From Hyphomicrobiales bacterium (lineage in GTDB: Bacteria; Pseudomonadota; Alphaproteobacteria; Rhizobiales; Rhizobiaceae): 64,000 nucleotides of DNA. The notes beneath the pieces are model-generated. The model was not told the DNA's origin and did not search any database. It saw only the letters and a program-made list of their open reading frames with translations. Positions 56,316 through 64,000 of the stretch are shown here, one piece after another. Position 1 is the stretch's first letter. Every line of letters begins with the position of its first letter. The stretch covers positions 186,001 to 250,000 of the forward strand of contig UBXG01000017.1 in NCBI GenBank assembly GCA_900469475.1. The letters are read 5' to 3'. Made by a program: the position numbers and the translations under genes.

Positions 56316-57187
56316 CAGAAGGCACTCCCCAGGTAGGTATCAGTGATCTTGAGACGGCCATGGCCGAGCTCGGCCGAGATCTGCCGCCGCGCGGCGCGGT
56401 CGGCTTCCCGTTCCTTGGCATCCATCTCGTTCCAGCGCTTGCCGCCCGCGAGCGGACAGGGTTTGCCGGTCAGGACGGCATAGCGCCTTTGCGCATAGGC
56501 ATGACGGAATCCGTGGGTATTGCGCAGGCCCGCCTTGCTGGTCTGGTATTCATAGCTTTTCAGGTGCTCGACATAGGTCAGCTCTGACGGGATCAGGGAA
56601 TCCTGTCCTTTGACCACGGTGACGACGTGCTGCAGCGCGTGGCGCTGTTCCACCGTCGTGATCGGAATCGTTCGTGCCCGTCCACCTTTCGTCCAACTGG
56701 CCTGCAGTGAAATATGGTCGGCACGCATCGCGACATGCGGCCGGAACTTCAAGGCTTCCTCGCGGCGCAGGCCGAAGGCGACCTGCAGCAGGATCGAGGC
56801 TTTGATGTGGGGGCTTTCGATGCTCTGGAATTTGGACTGGTCGAGCGTCTGCGCGCGGTTGCGCGTGACCTCGCCGCGCTCTGCGACGCCATAGGCGGCG
56901 TTGTCGCGGCGGACGACATTCGGCTTGCCGATCTTCTCGGCCCACCAGCGCAACCAGCTGAGCCGGTTACGCACGCTGGCGTCGGTTTTGTCCTCGTCGA
57001 GCCATTTTTCGACAAGGGCTTCAATATGTTTGGGTTTGAGCGATGACGCCGCCGGTAGCTTGTAGCCAAGCTCCTCGAGGTCGTCGGCCATCGCGGTCAG
57101 TCCGCGCTGGCGGTTATTCTGCGTGCCGTGAGAGCCGTCCCGGTTGCGCTTGCAAAGGCGCACCAGGTCCATGGTCAGATCGTCCAT
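56315..57187 (-). CDS. integrase-fold protein (Integrase_1 / phage integrase N-terminal type)
   Basis: Protein of 290 aa. The N-terminal SAM-like part (QNNRQRGLTAMADDLEELGY) and the catalytic domain fit the Integrase_1 group common in ICEs. Catalytic residues seen: Arg141/142 in FGLRREEALKFRP, HGFRHAYAQRR with His/Arg, LGHGRLKITDTYLG with His and the Tyr nucleophile. GGAGAAG lies ahead of the ATG. The element thus has two tyrosine recombinases; this one may serve excision or an internal recombination. Confidence 0.85.
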   Translation of the reverse strand: MDDLTMDLVRLCKRNRDGSHGTQNNRQRGLTAMADDLEELGYKLPAASSLKPKHIEALVEKWLDEDKTDASVRNRLSWLRWWAEKIGKPNVVRRDNAAYGVAERGEVTRNRAQTLDQSKFQSIESPHIKASILLQVAFGLRREEALKFRPHVAMRADHISLQASWTKGGRARTIPITTVEQRHALQHVVTVVKGQDSLIPSELTYVEHLKSYEYQTSKAGLRNTHGFRHAYAQRRYAVLTGKPCPLAGGKRWNEMDAKEREADRAARRQISAELGHGRLKITDTYLGSAF

Positions 57188-58224
57188 CAGACTCTTCTCC
57201 TTTGTTTCAAGGGTGAGTGTTGATGGCCGATGCCTGTCCTTAGATCAGGGCACCCCGCGAAAAGACATCCGCGGCAGGGGCCGGAATGCTGTTAGTCTCC
57301 TTTCGTACGGTAAAAGCCGTCCTGAGCCAGCCGGGTGACTGGCCGATGTGGTATGCCCTGTTGGGCGACCGATACCGGCTCGGGGAGTTGGTATCGGGGA
57401 TTGCGCCGCCGCGGCGGCGCACGAATGTGAGCAAGCATGCTGCTCTCCTTTTGGGTTGGGAAACGGTGAGAAAGATGGATCATGCTTTCGGCTTGATCTG
57501 GCGGGATTGTGAACGATGGCGCCTGTTAAATGCCAGCACCTTGTCGTCGAAAATGATGCCGCTGCGCTCCGTCCGGAATGGGCATCATTCATCCGTCATG
57601 TGAGGTCATTCGTGCAAAAGAATGGAGTGATTGGGATTTGGCGGGTCCGTCACTCCCCAAGGGATTGGCGAGTGACGGACCGCCGCCGCCCGCGCCATCG
57701 GACATGGGATGTCCGACCCGTTCCGCCTTTGGCTTTGTGCCGGTGAGCCCGCGTCTGCGATGGGCATCGGCATGAGGTGGCACCGTGATCCACCTTCAGC
57801 GACCCGCAAGTCGTGTGCCGCCGCCGGAGGCGGTCTCCCGAGCACAGACTGGCGGAACGCTGATGGCGGTGGATCTTGTCGGGGCCACCTGCCGATGGTT
57901 GCCCATCTGGACTGCGGGCTGTCCGGGCCTGCACGCCGCGTCGGCGGAAGCGTGGGCGGCATCTTTGTATGTTGGTGTATGGTTGAGGTTTGGTGGGGAA
58001 AGCCTTCCCCTGACTGCAACCCGGCGGTTTTACGTCACCCCTTCTGCGGGAGAGCCCGCAACGCCCCTTGCAAAGGAACACTTGAAAACGCCGAAAGGCG
58101 CCCAATACTACAAGCTGGAAATCAATCCACGAAACATTCAATCGTTTGCAAATCCGGCCCAAAGGCTGGGGCGCAAGGGCTTTGCCCTACCGCGCCCCGG
58201 GTATCTCAGGGGCGGAGAAATACG
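57188..58224. other. 1-kb GC-rich leader with clustered inverted repeats
   Basis: No convincing gene. It holds GGTCCGTCACTC (57644-57655) with an exact inverted copy GAGTGACGGACC (57670-57681), then TCGGACAT GGG ATGTCCGA (57698-57716), and the 13-mer GCGGTCTCCCGAG (57830-57842) shared with the leader at 53753. A GGGGAAAGCCTTCCCC hairpin lies near 57997. It may be a replication or transfer origin, a regulatory leader or a structured RNA. Confidence 0.5.
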
Positions 58225-58539
58225 ATGAACGGCATTCCTGAGAGCGTAATCCTTGGATTTATCGAATCTCCTGAAGGGGGTAGTACCGCAGGATTTCATC
58301 TGCGGTGCTTCGACACCCATGACAATAAAGAGCCCGGAGATCCGGTAAGCTATATTTCCTTTGGTTATGATCACTGGGTTGGCCCGGAAGATAGAAATGA
58401 CCCGGAATTCATCGCGTTGGCTGAAAAATATGGACCTAAGCGTCTGCTTATCTCGATCAACGGCGGTGACGATCTGGTCTATCTGACTACAAGGTCCGTC
58501 AGAGCCATGATGGCGATCTTTCAGGAATACATTAAGTGA
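58225..58539 (+). CDS. hypothetical protein
   Basis: Protein of 104 aa from an ATG with GGCGGAG upstream. It has the look of a compact alpha/beta domain: ESVILGFIESPEGGSTAGFH, VSYISFGYDHWVGPEDRND and KRLLISINGGDDLVYL. The frame extends far upstream but that part is not protein-like. No family recognised. Confidence 0.6.
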   Translation: MNGIPESVILGFIESPEGGSTAGFHLRCFDTHDNKEPGDPVSYISFGYDHWVGPEDRNDPEFIALAEKYGPKRLLISINGGDDLVYLTTRSVRAMMAIFQEYIK

Positions 58540-58550
58540 ATACCCACAAT

Positions 58551-58577
58551 GCCGCCGACGGAATCTCCGTCGGCGGC
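58551..58577 (+). terminator. hairpin after the 104-aa gene
   Basis: Perfect 11-bp stem GCCGCCGACGG / CCGTCGGCGGC with an AATCT loop, 12 nt after the stop. It lacks a T run, so termination efficiency is uncertain. Confidence 0.6.
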
Positions 58578-58796
58578 AATATCATTGCTTCCAACAGTTT
58601 GATCATTACTGCGCTAACATACGCGTAAAAAATCCGGTTGCGCCCATGCTTTGTACCGTAGGCCCAAGCAATTACCATATATATAGTTAGATCAAGCATA
58701 ACCAAGCCTCTCCGATTTTGCGGTTTCTGGATATACTTGAGGCTAAACGCTTCTATGAGCCCGCTGCAAACGGGCGGTTCGCCAGGAGTTTGCGAA

Positions 58797-60200
58797 ATGA
58801 TCGAACCTATTGAAAAGAAATGGATAACAAGGGAGGAATTTAAGAAAATTAAAACGAGTGAGCGACTTAGGCGGAAACTTAGGCGCATTTTGCACGATGC
58901 CCTATCCAGAATTGCCAAGGACGGGACGGTAGAATGCGGTCGAAGAATGATCCTAGATAAGATATGGGACGAACCCGACAACAGACCTCTACAATTTCAG
59001 ATGGAAGACGGACGCGTAACCGAGGTAGTGAACGTAGACCCAAGAGCTGGCTACCGGCCTGCTATAGCCGTTTTCGAAGCGATCAACTCGCTCCTCCTTG
59101 ATATTGGCGCAAGGTTATCGCGTGATGATATTATTGGACCAGATCATCGAGATTCTGAAATCATCGATGACGAAACGATTAATTTTCTGAACTCCCCCAT
59201 TACCGGTGCATACGAAACTTATGGCCTTAAAGGTCACGTCGGAAAAATTATCGAGCTCAAGAGATTTTTTTCATTCTCGGATTTGTTGAGCACGAGATCT
59301 GGAGGAACCCCTCCCGCAGAGTGCCTAATTAGACGAACACCAGGATCCACTGCTGATTGGGCGTCGTCTCATTTGAGCGACCGAAAAGGCGATCTCACGA
59401 AATATAAACTCTCGGATTACCATCCACGGAGCCTAGACGAAGGGGGAGACCTAAAGGAACTGCATTTCAAAAGTTACAAGCACCGGGAGTATAAAGAATA
59501 CCTCGAACAAGGGTTATTGAAAAACCCACAAAAGCGCATCGAGATGGGGCATGCTGATCCGCTCTTCAACAGAATTCCCAACCCTTTCGGTATCCATGCC
59601 ATTATTGCCTTTAAAGACATGAAAAATTTCCTTTGTTTGCAGCGAAGGCCAGGCCTTGCTTACGAGGCAGGTACAATTTCTTTTGGCTGTGAAGAGCAAT
59701 TGGATAATTCTGATTTCTCCAAAGAATCTGCAGCGAGTTTGGAAAATCTTGTCAACCGGCTCATTCTGGAAGAGGTCTTTCCAGTTGCATCCATTGAGCA
59801 AAACTTAACATTTGGACGTAATATACTTGAAAAAACTGTGGAATTTCAAAAGATACTTTCATTAATATATGCTGAAAATTATTGCTGCCACAATGCTGTG
59901 GCATTTATCAAGCTTAAGCTGGATGCGCAGCAGTATACCACATACTTCAAGGAGCTCTTACAGTTCGGAGGGGATGGGTTTAAGCCGCCATCCGAGGATG
60001 AAGGTCTTCGACTTTGCATGGCCATGGAGCAAGTCGATCGATTTCTGGAGACCGGACGAGGAACGCTAAAGAGCCCTTTTGGACGAAGGAGCGTTGACCT
60101 CGTGCTCGATAGGCTAATCGACAATCAGAACAAAGACGAATTCCGCCCGCACGTCTCAACGGTCTATAGAATGAAGATTGTTCGCGAATTGCTCGGATGA
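58797..60200 (+). CDS. orphan protein of unknown function, low GC
   Basis: Protein of 467 aa. The ATG at 58797 has CCAGGAG eight bases upstream. The N-terminal 220 residues look helical. Around residues 265-330 the run NPFGIHAIIAFKDMKNFLCL, then QRRPGLAYEAGTISFGCEEQ and SLENLVNRLILEEVFP, has the order of a degenerate Nudix fold (strand, QRR, G..E, helix with EE), but the GxxxxxE/REUxEE box is not intact. GC and TTA codon use differ from the core. Possibly a defence or nucleotide-sensing protein; unproven. Confidence 0.6.
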   Translation: MIEPIEKKWITREEFKKIKTSERLRRKLRRILHDALSRIAKDGTVECGRRMILDKIWDEPDNRPLQFQMEDGRVTEVVNVDPRAGYRPAIAVFEAINSLLLDIGARLSRDDIIGPDHRDSEIIDDETINFLNSPITGAYETYGLKGHVGKIIELKRFFSFSDLLSTRSGGTPPAECLIRRTPGSTADWASSHLSDRKGDLTKYKLSDYHPRSLDEGGDLKELHFKSYKHREYKEYLEQGLLKNPQKRIEMGHADPLFNRIPNPFGIHAIIAFKDMKNFLCLQRRPGLAYEAGTISFGCEEQLDNSDFSKESAASLENLVNRLILEEVFPVASIEQNLTFGRNILEKTVEFQKILSLIYAENYCCHNAVAFIKLKLDAQQYTTYFKELLQFGGDGFKPPSEDEGLRLCMAMEQVDRFLETGRGTLKSPFGRRSVDLVLDRLIDNQNKDEFRPHVSTVYRMKIVRELLG

Positions 60201-60318
60201 GTTGCCAATTCACCAGTCCCTCTAAGCGTGTTCGTTTACAACGAAGTTCAACGGAACTGAGTTGTTACTGCCTACCGGTTCATCCTCGACCGAGATGCGA
60301 AAATGCCCAGCGTTCCTG

Positions 60319-60876
60319 CTATTGATTGCATAGACGTACTCTTAAAATCGTGCTCTCGCTGACGCCGAACGCACGCGCAATCCGTACGTACTTCTCTCCG
60401 TTAGCCTTCCTTTCGATCACCTGCGCCTTCTGGCGGGGCGTGAGCTTCGGCTTGCGCCCGAACTTCACCCCCTTGGCCTTCGCCATCGCACGCCCATTGG
60501 CGGTGTTCGCCAGAATCTTCAGGCGCTGCATGCGACCCACCCAGCCACGAAAGTAGGCGATCACGTCGACAAAATCGAAAGCCGTGTCGATATACGGCTC
60601 ATCCAGAAGACGAAGCTGGGCGCCAGCACTTTCGACTTCGCGTAGGATCAAAACCAGATCTAATGGGTCCCTGGCGACACGATCCGACTCGGTGGAAAGC
60701 AACGTGTCCCCAGGTTCGAGGCTCGCCAATAGCCGTAGGAACTCAGGCCGCCCCTTAGTGTCCTTGCCGCTCTTTTTTTCATGGATGATCCGGTCGCAGC
60801 CCGCCTTGCTCAGCCTGTCGAGCTGGTAGGCGAGATCCTGCTTTTTCGTGGAAACACGGGCATAACCATAGATCAT
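60319..60876 (-). CDS. serine recombinase (resolvase/invertase)
   Basis: Small serine recombinase of 185 aa. Catalytic Ser9 is in YGYARVSTKKQDL; the conserved STESDRVARDPLDLVLILRE segment and a C-terminal Hin-type helix-turn-helix (KYVRIARAFGVSESTILRVR) are complete. No transposase accompanies it, so it may resolve dimers of the element or be a remnant of a Tn3-like unit. Two imperfect repeats upstream (60969 and 61096) may be its sites. Confidence 0.9.
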   Translation of the reverse strand: MIYGYARVSTKKQDLAYQLDRLSKAGCDRIIHEKKSGKDTKGRPEFLRLLASLEPGDTLLSTESDRVARDPLDLVLILREVESAGAQLRLLDEPYIDTAFDFVDVIAYFRGWVGRMQRLKILANTANGRAMAKAKGVKFGRKPKLTPRQKAQVIERKANGEKYVRIARAFGVSESTILRVRLCNQ

Positions 60877-61211
60877 TGCTGTTTCCCGCCCTTCAAATAT
60901 ACGAGCGTAAGTGGCTGCAACATGTCAGCTAAGTCTTTCAGTTATTTTATGAATAGCCCCAAATTGCAGACCGTCAGAAATCACGACTTATGCAAGCGGG
61001 GTGGATTCACATTCTGTTACAGGTTTTATAGTTCAGCAATGCTTTAAATACTTGATTCTGTTCTGCCGGTATTCGCCGTACAGACCTCCGGAGGCGACCG
61101 TCAAAAATCGTGATTTTTGCTACCCAGAAAGCGCCGGGGGTTTTGGCCCTGACGGCGGATTCCGCCGGTCATGCACGGCCCGGAATCCGCCCATGTGTCT
61201 TTGGGGGTTTC
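60877..61211. other. resolvase upstream region with candidate res repeats
   Basis: A 335-nt gap. GACCGTCAGAAATC at 60969 begins a 25-nt segment that matches a second one at 61096-61120 in 20 of 25 positions, same orientation. The second copy contains AAAAATC/GATTTTT symmetry. This suits binding sites for the divergent resolvase. No gene seen. Confidence 0.45.
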
Positions 61212-61802
61212 ATGCAGAACACATTCAAGCTTTCGACGCTTCTCTATGTCGCCGCCATGGTTGTGGCTCCCTTCCTGCTCATGCCGCTCTCGGACATGAT
61301 GAGGCTTAACCTGAACCACCTTGGCCTTGCGATCTTCACCACGCCGGTCTTGGGCTTTCTCGCCTACCGTACGTTTCGCAAGGGTCACATCCCAGCGGCG
61401 GCCCCGGCTGCGGCGGAGACTGCACCTGTTGCAAGGGCTACACCTACCGGCTTCGGACGTAGCTGGATCATCGCCGGGGCGGCCATCCTCGCGGTTGTCC
61501 TGACCGGTTATGGCGTCCGCACCGGCTACCTGTTCGTACCGGGCGTGTCCGCGCCACCGATCGAGGGCGCGTACCGGGACGTAGCCGGTTCCAGGGTGGA
61601 GTTTTTGGCTGACGGTACCATGGTGATCACCACCAGCCAGTCCACCGAGACGGGACGATGGTCGCGGCTGGACGCGACCCGCCTGCGGATCGAACCCGGC
61701 TCCATGAGCCTGCTGGCACAGGTCTGCGGCTATCGCTTCACCAGCTACACCGCGTTCACCCTCGACAACTGCGACTTCCGCGCCCGGCTCACACGCCTGT
61801 GA
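61212..61802 (+). CDS. hypothetical membrane protein
   Basis: Protein of 196 aa with two or three membrane segments (LLYVAAMVVAPFLLMPLSDM, LAIFTTPVLGFLAY, SWIIAGAAILAVVLTGYGV) and an external C-terminal domain of about 80 residues (IEGAYRDVAGSRVEFLADGT; TETGRWSRLDATRLRIEPGS) resembling a small lipocalin-like or META-like beta domain. First of five short genes on the same strand. Function unknown. Confidence 0.62.
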   Translation: MQNTFKLSTLLYVAAMVVAPFLLMPLSDMMRLNLNHLGLAIFTTPVLGFLAYRTFRKGHIPAAAPAAAETAPVARATPTGFGRSWIIAGAAILAVVLTGYGVRTGYLFVPGVSAPPIEGAYRDVAGSRVEFLADGTMVITTSQSTETGRWSRLDATRLRIEPGSMSLLAQVCGYRFTSYTAFTLDNCDFRARLTRL

Positions 61803-61858
61803 GCGATATCAGCCGGATCCTGAACGATCGTTGCTAAACCATTCCCTACGAGGTTTTC

Positions 61859-62476
61859 ATGCTTTCCCATGCCCAACGGCTTGCTGTGCTCGCGCTCCTT
61901 GTCGCCACAAACCCGGCGCACGCGATGATCGAACAGGTGCCGACCATCGACCCCCTTCAAACGTCCTGCGCCGCGTTCGTTAAGCGAACCCGCCAGAACA
62001 GCGTCGGGCGGTTCGTGTTCGCCATCAATCTCCTGCCGGTCACGAGGAACAGCCCGTTTGGCGATCAGGGACCCGACGGCCCAAACCTTTACAGCAACAT
62101 GGTGGGATTGGACTTCATCCCGATCGATCCGAAGAGCTACGCCGCCATCGTCAAGCACAAGGCACCGGTGTGGATGTTCCTGTCGTTTGATACCAACCCC
62201 GCCGCAGCCGGAACCCTTCGCCGCAACATTGCGTTTGCGGCCTCCGGCAAATGTCAGGCGGGCGAAAACCAGTACACCGCACTCGATACCGTGCCCCTTG
62301 AGATCAAACGCGAGCTTCTCAGCGCGCTCACCGATCTCCGCAACGGCGGCAAAGGCGATCCGAACGCCATATCCGACGACGAAAGCACCCGCATCAGTCG
62401 CCTCTTTCCCGCCAGCGTCGATGCCGAAATGCAGCAGGCGTTGCAGACCCTTAGCACCATCCCTCCCAAGAACTGA
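61859..62476 (+). CDS. hypothetical secreted protein
   Basis: Protein of 205 aa with a signal peptide (RLAVLALLVATNPAHA). The mature part has two cysteines (QTSCAAF and SGKCQAG) and no recognised domain. It lies 56 nt after the membrane protein gene and is probably cotranscribed with the next genes. Confidence 0.6.
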   Translation: MLSHAQRLAVLALLVATNPAHAMIEQVPTIDPLQTSCAAFVKRTRQNSVGRFVFAINLLPVTRNSPFGDQGPDGPNLYSNMVGLDFIPIDPKSYAAIVKHKAPVWMFLSFDTNPAAAGTLRRNIAFAASGKCQAGENQYTALDTVPLEIKRELLSALTDLRNGGKGDPNAISDDESTRISRLFPASVDAEMQQALQTLSTIPPKN

Positions 62477-62511
62477 ATCCCGTGCCGCCCGGCACGGCCA
62501 ACCCCGGAGAC

Positions 62512-62943
62512 ATGAGCATGATGCCTAAACTTGCCCGATACGGACTTGTCGGTGCCGTTGCCGCCCTGCTGGCGACCCCGAGCGCTGCCAACGAGGAGGC
62601 CGACCGAGCCATCCGCCAGCGGAAATGGGAAGCCTACGCCGCCGACATCGTCGCGACATACCCTGCCCGGAAGGCCTATTTCATCCACAACAAGACCCCG
62701 CGAGACCAAGGCCTGGCTGACGAGGTCTATGCGGCCCTCAGGAAGAGCGGCAAGGACGCCTTTCTCTACGACAGCTTTGCGGCGGGCGACATCGCTGGCA
62801 TTCAGGAAAAGGACTGGCGGTCGGTCGAGCAGGCCGACGTTGTGTTTTGCGGCTGCACCGCGCCGGAAGCCAAAGCCGTCGGGGCCACCGTGACCAAACA
62901 AGGCTTCACCGGCCAGTTCGTGGCTCTCTCGGAGCCTAAATGA
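62512..62943 (+). CDS. hypothetical secreted protein
   Basis: Protein of 143 aa starting at the ATG after CCCCGGAGAC; a second ATG three codons on is possible. A signal peptide (LVGAVAALLATPSAA) is followed by an alpha/beta domain with TYPARKAYFIHNKTPRDQGL and EQADVVFCGCTAPEAK. The next gene overlaps by 4 nt (ATGA), so they are coupled. Not recognised. Confidence 0.6.
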   Translation: MSMMPKLARYGLVGAVAALLATPSAANEEADRAIRQRKWEAYAADIVATYPARKAYFIHNKTPRDQGLADEVYAALRKSGKDAFLYDSFAAGDIAGIQEKDWRSVEQADVVFCGCTAPEAKAVGATVTKQGFTGQFVALSEPK

Positions 62944-63350
62944 GCGCCCATCATTTTTGGGCGATGGGTGTTGCGGGGGCTTGCCTGCTGGCAGCTCCCG
63001 CTGCCGCGCAGAGGGAGTCATCCCCGATTTTGCGGCAGGCCTTCCAACTGGCCCCAGCCGACGGCTGTTTCCACTATCAGGGCAACGCCGTCGAATTCGT
63101 CGGTCGTTTTCGGGCTGGCAGCTATGTCGGCGTCACCATGCACACGCTCGATGCGGCGGGCCTGCCCGTTCCGGCCAGCGACGAGCAACGTATCCCCGTC
63201 ATGGATGCGCCGGACTTCAGGGTCCCCGGTCCAGTCTCGTGGTTCGGGCCGCTCCCCGCCAGCCGTGCGTACACCATCAGCTTCATGCCGACAGCGGCGT
63301 TCGGATATCCCGGTCGCGTGACCATCTGCGGGCGTATGGTGCCCCCTTGA
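62940..63350 (+). CDS. hypothetical secreted protein
   Basis: Protein of 136 aa with a signal peptide (AMGVAGACLLAAPAAA) and a beta-rich mature part (SYVGVTMHTLDAAGLPV, RVTICGRMVPP) with two cysteines likely to form a disulfide. Translationally coupled to the preceding gene. Not recognised. Confidence 0.58.
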   Translation: MSAHHFWAMGVAGACLLAAPAAAQRESSPILRQAFQLAPADGCFHYQGNAVEFVGRFRAGSYVGVTMHTLDAAGLPVPASDEQRIPVMDAPDFRVPGPVSWFGPLPASRAYTISFMPTAAFGYPGRVTICGRMVPP

Positions 63351-63491
63351 TCTCCCACACGGTGACATACACGATTTTGGGCGTTGCGCCCCCGCAGAGA
63401 CATCCCGCCAGCCGTCGGTCGGGCATCGGTTCGTTCGAAATTTAACGATAGCCGGAAGCAATCTGCAATTGTGTCCGGCTATCGTGACGTC

Positions 63492-63755
63492 ATGAGCAAG
63501 TTCGCGTTCCTCGTCATCGGCAGTTCGACCGCCATCTTCCTGGCCTCGGGCGGGTATACGCTCGTGCCACGCGAGATTTATGATCCGGCTTGCAACATCA
63601 AGGGAAACATCTCCTACAACGGCGGCCAGAAGATCTACCATATGCCGGGTCAGGACTATTACGCTGAGACGGTGATATCCTACAGCAAAGGCGAGCGGTG
63701 GTTCTGCTCTGAAGCCGATGCGAGGGCTGCCGGGTGGCGGAAAGCCGGAAGATAG
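63492..63755 (+). CDS. sunset-domain protein (ExoI/succinoglycan-nuclease tail type)
   Basis: Protein of 87 aa with an N-terminal membrane/signal segment (FAFLVIGSSTAIFLASGGYT) and a compact domain with CNIKGNISYNGG, KIYHMPGQDYY and GERWFCSEADARAAGW. This matches the short domain often found at the end of rhizobial thermonuclease-like proteins and in ExoI-like proteins; here it stands alone. The remaining 245 nt of the window contain no supported gene. Confidence 0.7.
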   Translation: MSKFAFLVIGSSTAIFLASGGYTLVPREIYDPACNIKGNISYNGGQKIYHMPGQDYYAETVISYSKGERWFCSEADARAAGWRKAGR

Positions 63756-64000
63756 GCGGGCCGACATTTTAGGTTGTTTTGGACGTTGGGGGTGCCCTGC
63801 CACCAACCGTGGCAGGTGGCGGCAGGGCATGTCGCCGGCACGGGCTGAGGTGTGCCGCGACAGGGCGCCAGAGCCATATCAGACGATCCCGACGCGTGTA
63901 AACTTACGGTCTGAAAAATTAGACGATAGCCAATGTCCGCCGAGGGATAGGCTTTATAGCTTGGGCTCAGGATGTATGGTCTCATCAAGAAGACGATTTA

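Noticed and set aside
57709-58224. N-terminal extension of the 104-aa protein frame and an overlapping 147-residue frame
   Set aside because: The region is full of inverted repeats and low-quality protein sequence; the ATG at 58225 has a good ribosome site.

Overview
The window reads as a chromosomal stretch of a Rhizobiaceae bacterium (Rhizobium/Agrobacterium type) followed by the left part of an integrated mobile element. The host assignment rests on ExoR, the alphaproteobacterial porin, the PopZ-like DUF2497 protein next to valS and the argS-dgt-erpA-xthA-exoR block; no database search was possible, so the species is open.

Core region, 1 to about 42.1 kb. Argininyl- and valyl-tRNA synthetases, a dGTPase-like protein, ErpA, exonuclease III and ExoR come first, then a FadL-type outer-membrane protein, PopZ, an isoaspartyl methyltransferase-like protein, tRNA-Cys, a major porin, tRNA-Asn, a glycerol-3-phosphate ABC importer (ugpBAE, with ugpC in the opposite direction), photolyase, cysteine synthase with AlaX, a sulfurtransferase and a GNAT enzyme, alanine dehydrogenase with a divergent Lrp regulator, a PilZ protein, a periplasmic cyclic nucleotide phosphodiesterase, a LysR/azoreductase pair, a TetR/SDR pair, HlyU-like protein, threonine ammonia-lyase and a lipoprotein. 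Genes are GC-rich, closely spaced and often closed by clear intrinsic terminators.

Mobile element, about 42.1 kb to at least 64 kb. A tyrosine recombinase lies just downstream of a tRNA-Leu(UAA) gene that breaks off in its T loop at about 42112. The element then carries an orphan STAND/NACHT-like NTPase and, facing it, a complete tRNA-Leu(UAA) interrupted between U34 and A35 by a 204-nt group I intron. The element therefore seems to destroy the host tRNA and bring a self-splicing replacement. Next come a small HUH relaxase with a structured upstream region (oriT candidate), two small proteins, an M48 membrane protease overlapping a VirD4/TraG coupling ATPase, a TIR-domain gene with an unknown partner, a Fic gene with a small upstream partner, an ArdA antirestriction operon, a second integrase-fold protein, several orphans, a serine resolvase and a run of small secreted or membrane proteins. 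No mating-pair formation genes are visible, so within the window it looks like an integrative mobilizable element or the left part of an ICE. The right attachment site is not in the window.

Working together: recombinase, relaxase and coupling protein give mobility; ArdA would protect incoming DNA; TIR, STAND and Fic genes are candidate defence or toxin functions; the intron-bearing tRNA-Leu would keep UUA decoding alive after insertion, which matters because the element's own low-GC genes use TTA codons.
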